NCBI GenBank assembly: GCA_025993795.1
Contig: JAMQHL010000019.1
Coordinates: 41,514-105,513, forward strand
Reading direction: 5' to 3'
From: Planctomycetota bacterium
GTDB lineage: Bacteria > Planctomycetota > UBA8742 > UBA2392
Length of the DNA: 64,000 bases
In this document: positions 43,688 through 53,302 of the stretch, one piece after another
Layout of the letters: every line of letters begins with the position of its first letter
Position numbering within the stretch: position 1 is the first letter of the stretch
The notes under the pieces: generated by a model
What the model saw: only the letters and a program-made list of their open reading frames with translations
The model's database searches: none
Told to the model about the DNA's origin: nothing
Program-made: the position numbers and the translations under genes

Positions 43688-44290
43688 CTACTTGGTCCAG
43701 GCGAAGCTGCCCTTTTTGGCGTCGGGCTCGAAGCCCTCGATCAACCAGCGATACCCATCCTGCACAAAGCTGACTCGAATTACCTGAGCGCCATGTTTGC
43801 TTTCGGCCCTGCCCTTTGCATTGACCGTTACGATCACGGTAGCCCGATTGGGTCCGTATGCGCGGTCATACTCGTCCTGGTACTGGATGTCGTACTCAGG
43901 CTTGCCGACCTCAATATAGCGGTCTTCAACCAGCCTCCGCAGCTGGGTCATGTAGCCATGCGCCATGCGCGTTTTCTCGGCGGCAAGGTCAACTTCGTTG
44001 CGGGTGGCGCCGTCGGTCAGGCTGGCGGCTACTTCGTCACGCAGGGTGTTGAACTCCTGCTGGCTCTCCGGGGTACTGAGGCGCTTTCGTGGCAGAAAGC
44101 AGGCGTGAACAAAGCCCGGGCTCAAGACATGCAGAAAGCCCTCGGCGTTGTCGTTGCGCGCGACTTCCAGGGCGTCCCAGAACGTGCCGTCCGGTGCAAT
44201 CGCGGGCCGCGACAACGCGGGGCGTTGCGTAGTTGAGGTGCCGATCGTGCACCCGGCTACAAACAACAACATCAGCAGGCTGTGCTTCAC
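43688..44290 (-). CDS. Small lipoprotein, last gene of VWA operon
   Basis: Encodes 200 residues. The signal peptide ends in LFVAGC, a lipobox. The rest is helical with a C-terminal part (VIRVSFVQDGYRWLIEGF) that recalls an NTF2-like beta sheet. GTG at 44290 has GAGG upstream and overlaps the VWA gene's stop by four bases, so the two are translationally coupled. It is convergent with rodA. Confidence 0.65.
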   Translation of the reverse strand: MKHSLLMLLFVAGCTIGTSTTQRPALSRPAIAPDGTFWDALEVARNDNAEGFLHVLSPGFVHACFLPRKRLSTPESQQEFNTLRDEVAASLTDGATRNEVDLAAEKTRMAHGYMTQLRRLVEDRYIEVGKPEYDIQYQDEYDRAYGPNRATVIVTVNAKGRAESKHGAQVIRVSFVQDGYRWLIEGFEPDAKKGSFAWTK

Positions 44291-47190
44291 TTCTGCCCTC
44301 GGTCTTCCATTTCCTTACGCACCTTGCGCATTGCTGACAAGACCGAGCCTGAGGCAACCGGAACTTCCTGCTGCTGTCGCGGCGGTGGGGCAGCCTGGCG
44401 CGGCGCTGAAACCGGGGCCGACCACGCGGCGGATGTTGGCTGCGGTGATTGCGGTTTGTTGCGCTCCTGCAATTGCTTGCGCACGCGGTCGTAGGCTGCT
44501 GCCGCGCTTTGTTCACGCTGTTGCGCCTGCTGGGCACGGTTCTTTTCTTCACGTCGGCGCCACACGCTGGGAAAGCGCCGCGCACCGATTGCCAGCAGCA
44601 TGCCGCCCACTGCCAACGCCAGCAGCCACGTTCGCGGACGCACCGTGCTGTAGCCTCCGGCGACCGGAGAGGTCGCGGCTTCGCGGGCCGACGTGATCAC
44701 GCGGGCGCCGGTGGCATCGGCCAGCGCGCGCAACGACTGCTCTGCCGCGGGCCGACGGTACAACTCTTCGATGGGGACAAAGATGCGATGCTCGCGGGCG
44801 GCGGCCCGGTGCTCACCCTCGGCATTCAGTTCCCGTACCACCACGGAGTAAACCCCGGAACCGGAACGTGGAAAGTGCACCCGATACTCGCCCGAGCCAT
44901 GGGGCAGCACCGGTGATTGCCGCGTACTGCCATCCGGCAGCGAGATTTCGGCCACGGGTGAAGTCAGCGCGCGGGGGTTGCCGTCGTCATCATAGAAACT
45001 GAGTTGCAACGTCGGGCCTTCGCGGTTCAGCATCCACTCGGTTTCTACGCCGGCGACGCGCTCAGGCTCAGGCAGCAGCCAGCGCACCCAGCGCTGCCAC
45101 AACTCGTCAAAGCGCTCCCAGGGCAGCCACTGGTCGGCCCAGCGGTCGCGGGCATCGCTGGTCCAGGAAAGCGCCTTGCCCAGCTCAATGTGCCAGGTCG
45201 CCAGCAGCGGCCGCTCTTTGTCCTCATCGGCCCAGAGCCACACGTTGGCTTCGGGCCGGGCGGTCGTGCCAACGTAGCCCAACAGCACCGGGCTGGTGTC
45301 GGATTCAAAGTTGACTTCCTCGACCAGGCGGCCGCGCAGGCCATGCCACGGGCGAAACGCGTCCTCCCGTATGAAGGTGCCGGCAGACAGCGCTGCTTCG
45401 CGGCTGAAGACCGCCGGCAGGTCCGCCGCATCGGTGACCAGAAAGAAACGCCCCTTGCCAGCCACAGCCAGAGCTTCGAGAAATCCACGGTCCTTGCCAG
45501 CCCCCAGGCAGATGGTCGTGATGGTGATGCCGTCTTGCTGGTTGGCCCTGGCGGCAGTGTCGATCACGCCTTCCTGGCGCTCTGTATCACTGCCGTCGGA
45601 GAACAGCACGAAATGCCGGCTGGACGCGTCAACGGCCTTCAATGCCGCGATTGCTTCGTCCACGGCGATATCGACGTAGATGCCGCCGCCGCCCACGCTG
45701 TTCCCGCGCGCGCGCCCGATGGCCTGCTTGCGGTCTGCGAGACGCGCCAGTGGAACAATCCACTCGGGCTGTGTGTCCACACTCAGCATGCCGAAGAGCG
45801 TTCCCGGCGGCACCAGGTTGATCGTGCGAGCGGCGCCTTCATTTGCGAGGTCCATCTTGGTTACCCCGCCGACTTCGGCGCCCATGCTGCCGCTGCGGTC
45901 AAAGGCGATGACCAGCGCCGGAGTCTGCTTGCGCCCTTTTTCGGTAACGTCGCAGGTCACGGGCAGCACCTTTTCCACGCCGGTTTCAAACCAGCCGCCG
46001 GGCGCGTAGCTGTTAGGGCCGCCAAGCATCGCCAGGCCCCCGCCTTCGCGCGTGAAGCGTTCAATCATGCGATGCTGCAAAGCCGAGATGTCAGGCGCCG
46101 GCACATCGCACAGCAGGAGAACCTGGTAGCGTTGCAGGTCAATCAGCTCGCCGGGCAGCATTGCAGCCGGGCCGCTGGTCACATTCATGCCGATGCGCTT
46201 GAGCGCGCGCTCAAGTGCCTTCTCGGGCCCGTTGGGGCCATGCAGCAGCAGCACGCGTGCGTCGCCTTCGCCTGCGACGGCGAGCTTGGCACTGCCATTT
46301 CCGGGGTAGGTGTCCTTCTCGGCACCCAGGCTTACTTCGACCACGTACAGGCGGCTTTCCTCGGGTGGCTCCACGGTCAGCCGCAGCGGGGTGCGGCCGG
46401 CGCCAACGCGTACGCCGCCCTGGGCGTCCAGCCGGTCACCGGTTACACCGTCGCGCATATCCTTGCCGTTGATGCGCACATGTGGCACGACGTACTGTGC
46501 CACGGTGCTCTGGATGACAATATCGACTGCAAGTACGCGGCGGTCACGGCCCGCGAGGCGAGCGTTGAAGTCTGCCAGGGCGACCTCGGGCATCGGGTCG
46601 GAGTCCACGGCGATCACGAATACGGGCACGGCGCGGTCGCGCGCCTCCGCCGAGCTGTCACCGCCATAGCGGTCGGCGCTGTCGTGGCCGTCGCCTATCA
46701 GCAGCGCCACCGGTACCGTGCCGGGGCTTGCGGCCCGCGACGCCAGTTCCAGCGCATTGGCAAGCCACGTTTCATCAGAAGGCTCGTTGTCGGGCAGCAC
46801 AAGTGCAGGCTCGAGATCGGCGGCTGAGGTGGGGGACAGAATGATAGATGCGCGGTCCGAGAACCCGATGACTCCAACGTAATCGCCGGGGCCGATGCTG
46901 TTCTTGAGTTCCTCAAGCACTCCCTGCAGACGCCGTTCTGCAGCCGGGCCTGCCGAAAGAGATCGGTCCACCAGCACCCAGATCGTGCGCCGGTCTGAGG
47001 GTTCGTTCCACGCGATACCGGCGCTCATCAGCAGCAGGCAGACGATTGCACCGGCTATTCCGATCCCGCCCAGCCCCTGCCGCATGCGCCGCAGTGGCGA
47101 GCCGGTGCGAACCAGCACCCATGCCGCAACACCCGCCAACGGCAAGGCGGCAAGCAGAAACCACGGGGAATCAAGGAACACATCAGGCAT
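44287..47190 (-). CDS. Membrane protein with two VWA domains and a GATase-like domain
   Basis: Encodes 967 residues. Two membrane segments lie at the N-terminus. The first VWA region has WVLVDRSLSAG, a degenerate MIDAS (DxSxS). A class I glutamine amidotransferase-like fold (about residues 330-420) includes VLLLHGPNG and GGGLAMLGG. The second VWA starts at VIAFDRSGSMG with a full DxSGS MIDAS. A C-terminal membrane segment and basic, Gln-rich tail follow. This order is familiar from planctomycete VWA proteins linked to MoxR/BatA systems. ATG at 47190 chosen; a TTG at 47199 would add three residues. Confidence 0.8.
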   Translation of the reverse strand: MPDVFLDSPWFLLAALPLAGVAAWVLVRTGSPLRRMRQGLGGIGIAGAIVCLLLMSAGIAWNEPSDRRTIWVLVDRSLSAGPAAERRLQGVLEELKNSIGPGDYVGVIGFSDRASIILSPTSAADLEPALVLPDNEPSDETWLANALELASRAASPGTVPVALLIGDGHDSADRYGGDSSAEARDRAVPVFVIAVDSDPMPEVALADFNARLAGRDRRVLAVDIVIQSTVAQYVVPHVRINGKDMRDGVTGDRLDAQGGVRVGAGRTPLRLTVEPPEESRLYVVEVSLGAEKDTYPGNGSAKLAVAGEGDARVLLLHGPNGPEKALERALKRIGMNVTSGPAAMLPGELIDLQRYQVLLLCDVPAPDISALQHRMIERFTREGGGLAMLGGPNSYAPGGWFETGVEKVLPVTCDVTEKGRKQTPALVIAFDRSGSMGAEVGGVTKMDLANEGAARTINLVPPGTLFGMLSVDTQPEWIVPLARLADRKQAIGRARGNSVGGGGIYVDIAVDEAIAALKAVDASSRHFVLFSDGSDTERQEGVIDTAARANQQDGITITTICLGAGKDRGFLEALAVAGKGRFFLVTDAADLPAVFSREAALSAGTFIREDAFRPWHGLRGRLVEEVNFESDTSPVLLGYVGTTARPEANVWLWADEDKERPLLATWHIELGKALSWTSDARDRWADQWLPWERFDELWQRWVRWLLPEPERVAGVETEWMLNREGPTLQLSFYDDDGNPRALTSPVAEISLPDGSTRQSPVLPHGSGEYRVHFPRSGSGVYSVVVRELNAEGEHRAAAREHRIFVPIEELYRRPAAEQSLRALADATGARVITSAREAATSPVAGGYSTVRPRTWLLALAVGGMLLAIGARRFPSVWRRREEKNRAQQAQQREQSAAAAYDRVRKQLQERNKPQSPQPTSAAWSAPVSAPRQAAPPPRQQQEVPVASGSVLSAMRKVRKEMEDRGQK

Positions 47191-47218
47191 CAGGGGCAAT
47201 CATGCGCGCTATTTCGCG

Positions 47219-48433
47219 CTACTCATTGACGGACACGGGCCGCCAGGGACGCAGCGAAACATCCATCCTTCGTGACGCAAGCTCACAGTAGCGCAGAATC
47301 GCCTGGAAGCGCCGGTCCGACGCAAGCGGCTTGAACGTTGAATCGACCAGCGTCATTACCATTGCGAAGTCGCTGGTTTCCATGCTGTCTTCCAGTGCGC
47401 GCAGCGCCGCGCCCTCTTCACCAAGCTGCATCAGCACACGGGCGCGCAGGTAATGAGCCTGGCTGCTTGCCGCGCCATCGACTGCCAGGTTCTTGATGTG
47501 GTCATTGATTCGCTCAAGGCCCATTTCAGGCTCCGCCAGTGCCGTAATCTGAAGCGCCGCAATCTGAACGTGGGTACGCGCAAACTGGTCCGGCTGGCCC
47601 CAGCGCATGCTGCTTTCCATCTCACTGATCAGGCGGTCGCAAAGCGATGTGTTGCCCTGGCGCGCAAAGAAAATCGCAAGTTCCATGGTGACGGGGGTTC
47701 GCTGGTTCCAGCCGTAGTAATAGCCGTCTTCACGCTCTAGCCGCGCGAGTTCGCCCATCTCTTCCATCAGCTTCTCGGGCATGCTGCGGGCAAGGGCGGC
47801 GACCGCGAGTCCGCCGACATCCAGAATCGAGCGCTGTCGAGTGTAGGTACCGAAGCCGTAGTAATTGCGCTGGCCGGATATGTCATCGCGTATGTCGCTG
47901 CGCAAGTCGCGCAACATCTTCAGCAGCAGGTCATCTACCGGCTCGCCCACCGCGTACAACTCGTGGAAGCGACTCTCGAAGTTCAGCCGAAAGGGGTTGA
48001 TCGAAAGGTCGCGCCGGCAGCACGCATACACGTGGTCTTGCAACAGCTGATCGACGGCTTGCTTGCGCGTCGTCCGGTCAACTGACTTGTCATCCAGCGC
48101 GCGCAACGCCTTCAGCGCCGCTGTTCCCTGCTGGCGCAGCGCGTCCATGGCGGCCGTTGCGACGGCGGCATCCAGGTCGTCAATGTACTTCAGAATGCGG
48201 GCAATGTCGGCGCCGTCGCGCTGGCGCCCGATCAGATCCAGCGCGCGAATCACGCCGGCAGCAGACCCGCCGGTGTCCAGCCGCTGCCGGCAAAACGTGA
48301 GCAGCTCTTCATTGCCAAGGCGTGACTCTGCGGCGGCGCGTTCAGTAGCCGTCGGTGCGTCAAGGGACAGGTCCTGCGCGCCGAGGCTATTCAGCGCCGT
48401 GAAGGCGATCCACAAGGGCAGGAGGCGCAACAT
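47219..48433 (-). CDS. Secreted HEAT/TPR-like protein
   Basis: Encodes 404 residues. A signal peptide (LLPLWIAFTALNSLGAQ) is followed by helical repeats. The segment LDAPTATERAAAESRLG is shared with the upstream gene. HEAT-like pairs include GVIRALDLIGRQRDG and TAAMDALRQQGTAALKAL. Its 5' end overlaps the upstream gene's 3' end by 47 bases, so the stop and start are coupled. Part of the VWA operon, with 28 bases to the VWA gene. Confidence 0.65.
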   Translation of the reverse strand: MLRLLPLWIAFTALNSLGAQDLSLDAPTATERAAAESRLGNEELLTFCRQRLDTGGSAAGVIRALDLIGRQRDGADIARILKYIDDLDAAVATAAMDALRQQGTAALKALRALDDKSVDRTTRKQAVDQLLQDHVYACCRRDLSINPFRLNFESRFHELYAVGEPVDDLLLKMLRDLRSDIRDDISGQRNYYGFGTYTRQRSILDVGGLAVAALARSMPEKLMEEMGELARLEREDGYYYGWNQRTPVTMELAIFFARQGNTSLCDRLISEMESSMRWGQPDQFARTHVQIAALQITALAEPEMGLERINDHIKNLAVDGAASSQAHYLRARVLMQLGEEGAALRALEDSMETSDFAMVMTLVDSTFKPLASDRRFQAILRYCELASRRMDVSLRPWRPVSVNE

Positions 48434-49829
48434 CCTCAAACCACGCAATGAACTCAAGCGAGCGGCGCAGGTGCGCCAGGTCGCCGTCTTCGAGCATCCA
48501 TGCGTAATCGCGGTATCCATTTTCAACTGCCGCCTTCAGGCTTTCCAGGCTGTGCGTCAGCTTCAACTGCAGGTCCTGGGCGCAAGCCAGATTATAGTAG
48601 GCCGCAGCCACGTAAGAAACCAGCGCGTTGCGCGAACGGGAGTTTGTCTCGCGAATCTGCGCAATTGCGCCCTCAAGGGCGGACTGCCATTCGCGCTCGG
48701 CGCCCGCTGCATCGCCTGACCTCAGCATCAACTGGGCGATCTCGCTCTGGGCCATAAGGTCAGCCCGGGTGGCTGTCCGCGCGTTGACGTTGGCCGGCGC
48801 GGCTTGTGCCTTCGCGGCGTGCAGGCGGAGGGCCGCAATCCGGGCGTTCAGCAACTCATGCAGGCCGAATCGGGCCAGCGTGATCTCAAGCTCTGTCTTG
48901 ACGACCTCAGGATTGACCGAGTTGCGCAACGCCGGCGCAGGCTCGAACTGGCTGGCCTTGCGATGCGCGGCAATCAGCAGCGGCGCGACGGAAGTCTGCG
49001 ACTCGCTTTGCCCCAGGGCACGAACGGCCGTGGCACGCAGATCATTCACGACAGACAGCGCCGCATAAAAGCGCGAGCTGGAAAGCCTGCCCAGTTCGCG
49101 CGTGATCTCATCGGTCACCGCGCCGCTGGAAAAGTAGCTGACGGCGCTGCGGATTGCGGGTTCACTTTCGGAAAGCAGCCGCCATTGGGCCGAGAACATG
49201 CGAGAGGGCTCAATGCCCTGGCGCAGGCGCTCCTGCACCGCTGCCAGCAGCGGATCACGGAAGTGCTCGTCGGCATGAAGCAGCCCCAACAGTTCGCGGT
49301 CCAGGCTGCCCGGGTCGCGCCGGCGCAACTCGTCAAACTGGCCGAAGAACTTGCCGGGCTTGAGGTAGGCGTCAACCAGCACACGTCCGATGTCGCGTCG
49401 CAGGCGAAAAGTGGCAAATCCGTGCCAGGCATCCTGCTGTTCGGTGTCGAGCTCGGATGTGTCCACCTCGATGACGTCAAGCGAAAGGGCCAGCAGATAG
49501 TCGCGAGCGCTTTCAGAAACGCGCGGGTCGCTGTCGCTGAGAGCGACCGCCGCGTGCTGAACCAGGGCTGCGTCAGCGCGCGCCACGGCTGCATGAAACA
49601 AGCCCGCGCGTTCCATGTTGCCGGCGAACTTGTACGCGACGCGTAGATCACCGGCAATGTCGCCGTCCCAGTTAGCAATACGATGGATGGCTTCCGCACG
49701 CTCAGTTGCGGTTGGCGCCGCGAGGCGGTCAACCTGGCGCAGGAGTTCGCGGTCTTGGGCCGCGAGGAACGAAGCAAGAATCGCGGCGGATGCGAGGACT
49801 GTCAGTAACCGGGGAAAGAAATATGACAT
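48387..49829 (-). CDS. Secreted HEAT/TPR-like protein, first gene of operon
   Basis: Encodes 480 residues. A signal peptide (LLTVLASAAILASFLAAQD) starts at the ATG at 49829, with AGGAG nine bases before it. RLAAPTATERAEAIHRIAN resembles the neighbouring gene, so the two are likely diverged paralogs. ARDYLLALSLDVIEVD and a C-terminal AYYNLACAQDLQLKLTHSLE look like TPR/HEAT units. It starts the operon that ends with the lipoprotein at 43688. Confidence 0.65.
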   Translation of the reverse strand: MSYFFPRLLTVLASAAILASFLAAQDRELLRQVDRLAAPTATERAEAIHRIANWDGDIAGDLRVAYKFAGNMERAGLFHAAVARADAALVQHAAVALSDSDPRVSESARDYLLALSLDVIEVDTSELDTEQQDAWHGFATFRLRRDIGRVLVDAYLKPGKFFGQFDELRRRDPGSLDRELLGLLHADEHFRDPLLAAVQERLRQGIEPSRMFSAQWRLLSESEPAIRSAVSYFSSGAVTDEITRELGRLSSSRFYAALSVVNDLRATAVRALGQSESQTSVAPLLIAAHRKASQFEPAPALRNSVNPEVVKTELEITLARFGLHELLNARIAALRLHAAKAQAAPANVNARTATRADLMAQSEIAQLMLRSGDAAGAEREWQSALEGAIAQIRETNSRSRNALVSYVAAAYYNLACAQDLQLKLTHSLESLKAAVENGYRDYAWMLEDGDLAHLRRSLEFIAWFEDVAPPALVDRLHGAE

Positions 49830-50391
49830 TTTGCAATCTCCTGCACCTCGGCTCAATTACCAAGGAACTGCTCCCCTGCCCTAATAATGGGCTATCACGG
49901 GGCACCATTCCAGCAAAATCCCTATGGAAAGCGGGTTTCAGCGGATCATGGATTCGGAGGCTGCTTCGTCTGGGCGGTCGTGGCCTGTGTATGATTCGCG
50001 GCCTGAGTCGGTCTATTTCAGCCTTTTTATTGTCGTCATTTCGGAATCTTCACATTCACACAATTCAGGCGATTCTTTAAGTGGCTGCAATCAAAGCACT
50101 TGCGCAACCGTCCCCGGTGCGAGAGGCGTATCGCCAAAGGCGCACCGATAGCCTTGGCCCGGCTGTTGCCAAGCTCGTGCGACACGGAAAGGCGAGCGGT
50201 GGGGCTTGCTGGAGCTGCCGCACTGCTTACCGCCGGGAACCACGAAAAATCGCCAAGCCATCGCCGTTCTTGGCGCATTGGCACCGGAAGCAGTTACGTG
50301 GACTCGTGTATTTGTGGTCCGTTCCGTTGCGGCTGCCAGTGTGAAGCTGGCGAAACAGGGCGAACTGCTGTGTCACACGGACGGGTTTTCC
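49830..50391. other. Long intergenic spacer
   Basis: 562 bases between the VWA operon start and the secretin-like gene stop. It holds the ribosome site of the upstream gene and AT-rich stretches near 50020 to 50080 (TTTTTATTG, TTCTTTAAG). I found no convincing gene, tRNA or 4.5S RNA here. The AGCAGCC near 49960 is a chance partial match to SRP RNA. Confidence 0.5.
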
Positions 50392-51297
50392 CTACTTCAT
50401 CGCTTCGAGGGCAGAAGCTACCAGCGTGTGGTCCTGCACGCTTGCGCGGACCAGCACCCGGCTGGTACCCAGGGCGATGGCTTTGACAGCCGGCCGGGAG
50501 GTCTCGCGCACGCGGTACTTGCCCTCAACTTCGTAAATGTCGGTCGCGCCGGCGTCGAACAGGTCGGTCAGCATCGTGACTGCCTGCGCCGCCTGCACTG
50601 CCCCGGTCAGCGTGTAAGTCTTGACGACGTCACTGTCAGACTCGCTGCGTGGCTGGTCAATTGCACTTACCACGTTGACCAACTTGCGCACCTGCTCAAT
50701 CGGGCCGGTCATGATGATCTGGTTGCCTTCCATGCCGACGTGCACGATGCCTTGCGTAACGGTCGTGCGCACCGCCTGCTGAACAACGCCCGGGCCCGCA
50801 AACTTTGTAGCGTAGGTTATCGTCGCCCACTCGCCGGCTGGCACGGTTGCGAGCATCGGCAGCATGACGTGCGGTGCAAAACCGGGCGCTTCGTCAAACG
50901 TCGCAAGAGTGCCCTTCGTGCCGCTCATGCCGACGACCCCCAGGCGGCTTGATGCGAAAAGTTCGTTGCTGAAGGCCAGCAGTTCTTCGTTGGCGATGAC
51001 CATACCGCTTTCCGGGGCGACCCACGGCACTGTGCCCCGTGCCATCGCCGAGGCGCCGGCACTGAAAGAAATTCGCTTTCCAAGCGCCGACGAAAGCCCG
51101 CCCACGAGGTCCTCAACTTTCACGTTGCCGCGCCCGACTACTTTCCAGGCCGTCTTGCCATTCTGTTCCACAACGTCAAACGGCAGGAAGCTGCGCCCGC
51201 CGCCAAAGGGCAGGCGAACGGGCTTTTCTTCTTCTTGTGCGGTCGCAAGCGTAAGCGCAAGCAAGATCAGCAAAGCGGCGGCAAGTGCACGGGTCAT
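50392..51297 (-). CDS. Secretin N-domain-like secreted protein
   Basis: Encodes 301 residues. A signal peptide (AAALLILLALTLATAQEEE) precedes an alpha/beta protein. Late in the chain VKTYTLTGAVQAAQAVTMLTDLF and IIMTGPIEQVRKLVNVVSAIDQP match the N1-type domains of secretins, where small alpha/beta domains oligomerise (VxxxxxAxxxAxxL... and IxxxxxxxxxxIxxxIxxLD). No secretin barrel follows, so it may be a stand-alone N-domain protein. Start ATG 51297 with GGAG upstream. Divergent from the toroid fusion gene 160 bases away. Confidence 0.5.
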   Translation of the reverse strand: MTRALAAALLILLALTLATAQEEEKPVRLPFGGGRSFLPFDVVEQNGKTAWKVVGRGNVKVEDLVGGLSSALGKRISFSAGASAMARGTVPWVAPESGMVIANEELLAFSNELFASSRLGVVGMSGTKGTLATFDEAPGFAPHVMLPMLATVPAGEWATITYATKFAGPGVVQQAVRTTVTQGIVHVGMEGNQIIMTGPIEQVRKLVNVVSAIDQPRSESDSDVVKTYTLTGAVQAAQAVTMLTDLFDAGATDIYEVEGKYRVRETSRPAVKAIALGTSRVLVRASVQDHTLVASALEAMK

Positions 51298-51458
51298 GGC
51301 AGTCTCCGGATGGGCGCCCTGTTGGTACGACCCGCAGGTCGGCTGCGTTGGCGGAAACGTGCGGCGATGAACCTTTCGTTGCGCTGTGCGTTTGCATTGG
51401 TGCCAGGGCAAGACACTTCCCTTCCCGGGGACGGCGTCCGAGGCCACAAGGACATGCC

Positions 51459-53132
51459 ATGGCAGGCCAAGCCGGGCTCACAGAGCCCCAGTCAAGCTAT
51501 ATCGACAGTCCCGGACAACCAAACGAGGCCGACGCCATGCAGGCGGTGCATAGCGTACCGTGGGTCGGTATCGCGTTCGCGGTGCACGTGCTGTTGCTGA
51601 TCGTGGCGTGGTTCATTTTGCCGCCCGCGCTCAAGGTGACGGAGAAGCAGATCATCTACTCCACACGGGAAGCGATTTCAGAGCCACCGCCACCGGTGCA
51701 GGAACCGCCCAAGGACAGCGAGTTCCCGCGCGAAGACATCGTCAGCGAAAAGCCGACTGACGACGAGCGCTTGCCGACTGACGACCAGAAGTCGAACGAA
51801 GATCCCGACAACAATCCGGAGCGCGACCTCGCCAAGAACCCGAATGAAGTTCCCAGCGACGCCGAGTCACCGCACCCGAACAAGAAGGCGGCAAACTCAT
51901 CCATCGGGCTGGGGGGGCCGATCGGCGGTGGTGGCGGCGTCGGCGGCAAGGGTGGCATGTTCCCCCAGCGCGGCGGACCCGGTGGGGGCCCGCCCAAGGT
52001 TGACCCGCAACCGACTGCGGCGCTGGAGTGGCTGGCAGATCACCAGAACGTGGAGGGCTACTGGAGCGCCACGACGTTTGACACCGACAGCAAGCGCGAG
52101 AACGCAAAGCGCACCTACAACTGCGAGTTCGTGCGCCCCGGTGAGCGCGAAGGCGACAAAGGCTGGGAACAGACGGTTGATGTCGGCTTGACGGGGCTGG
52201 CCCTGCTGGCATTCACGACCTCGGGGTTCGACCACAAGTCGGGCCAGTTCCGCGAAAACGTGCGGCGGGCCATCCTGTACCTGCGAAAGGTCCAGGCCAA
52301 CGACGGATGCTTCGGCACAAGGCAAGACGATCACTTCGTCTACAACCACGCGATCTGCACGATGGCGCTGGCCGAAGTGTACGGCCTGTCACTCGACACC
52401 ATTCTGCGCCCCATCGTTGAGAAAGCCGTAGACTTCATGGTCCGCGCACAGAACCCGGGCATGGGGTGGCGCTATGACATCGCCAGGGGCACTAATGACA
52501 GCTCCGTGACGGGCTGGATGGTTCTGGCGCTGCACACCTGCGAGTACGTCGGCATTCACTTCGACAAGTCAAAAGTCTACGAAGGCGCCGCAAACTGGTT
52601 TGATATGGTCACCGTCGACGTGAACGGATACCCGCGCTGCGGCTATGACAGCCCGGGCAGCGCGTGCTCACGGTTACGCAGCGCCGCCGACACCTATGAG
52701 CAGGTGCCGAGCATGGACGCGATCTACATCATGAGCATGGTGTTCATGGGCAAGTCTGAGGTGGGTGACAGCAAGGTGCGGGCGCTCGCCCGGGGCTGTG
52801 TAGAGCGTGAATCACTGCCGCAATGGAAACTCGAAAAGCTGGACCTGTACTACTGGTACTACGCCAGCCTTGCGCTGTACCAGGTAGGCGGCAGTGCCTG
52901 GCAGCAGTGGAACACCCAGGTCAAGAAAGTCCTGATGGACCATCAACGCGGGTGGCATGAATCAGACGTCAAGTCGGGCCTTACGCACAAGGACAAGCTG
53001 GATGAGCACGGCAGCTGGGACGCAGTAGACGCCTGGAGCGCATGCGGAGGCCGGGTGTACAGCACGGCCATGGGCGTGATGATTCTTGAATCCGTAAAAC
53101 GCTACGAAAAGCTGCACGGCAAAGAAAAATAG
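51459..53132 (+). CDS. TonB-like N-terminus fused to a squalene-cyclase-type alpha/alpha toroid
   Basis: Encodes 557 residues. The first 45 include a membrane segment (GIAFAVHVLLLIVAWFILP), then a proline-rich acidic linker (EPPPPVQEPPKDSEFP) and a glycine-rich stretch. This resembles the TonB plan. From about residue 200, DPQPTAALEWLADHQNVEG starts repeats with the spacing LxWLxxxQxxxG and GLTGLALLAF..., as in prenyltransferase/squalene-oxidase repeat proteins. The catalytic DxDD of cyclases was not seen, so it is probably non-enzymatic or a complement-C3-like toroid. ATG at 51459 with AGGAC upstream. The divergent neighbour is secretin-like. Confidence 0.72.
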   Translation: MAGQAGLTEPQSSYIDSPGQPNEADAMQAVHSVPWVGIAFAVHVLLLIVAWFILPPALKVTEKQIIYSTREAISEPPPPVQEPPKDSEFPREDIVSEKPTDDERLPTDDQKSNEDPDNNPERDLAKNPNEVPSDAESPHPNKKAANSSIGLGGPIGGGGGVGGKGGMFPQRGGPGGGPPKVDPQPTAALEWLADHQNVEGYWSATTFDTDSKRENAKRTYNCEFVRPGEREGDKGWEQTVDVGLTGLALLAFTTSGFDHKSGQFRENVRRAILYLRKVQANDGCFGTRQDDHFVYNHAICTMALAEVYGLSLDTILRPIVEKAVDFMVRAQNPGMGWRYDIARGTNDSSVTGWMVLALHTCEYVGIHFDKSKVYEGAANWFDMVTVDVNGYPRCGYDSPGSACSRLRSAADTYEQVPSMDAIYIMSMVFMGKSEVGDSKVRALARGCVERESLPQWKLEKLDLYYWYYASLALYQVGGSAWQQWNTQVKKVLMDHQRGWHESDVKSGLTHKDKLDEHGSWDAVDAWSACGGRVYSTAMGVMILESVKRYEKLHGKEK

Positions 53133-53302
53133 CAACTGCGCTGGGCTCAGTGATCGGGGTCGGCAACTGCCGGCCCCGGCCTGATTTGCAACCCGGCGGG
53201 CCAAATCTGAAACAAGCAGTACGCGCTGCGCGTTTGAATCGGGTACACGATTGGCGCGCAGCCGCTTTGCCCGCTATACTGCACAGACCCGCGGAGCTAC
53301 CA

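Noticed and set aside
45004..46827. 607-codon plus-strand frame
   Set aside because: Antisense to the VWA protein, which has clear MIDAS motifs. His/Arg/Gln-rich with no family pattern.
49940..49990. Partial match to 4.5S SRP RNA (GAAGCAGCC on the minus strand)
   Set aside because: The conserved GTCAGG and GGAA halves are missing, so it is probably chance. It is near the M-domain gene, which made me look.
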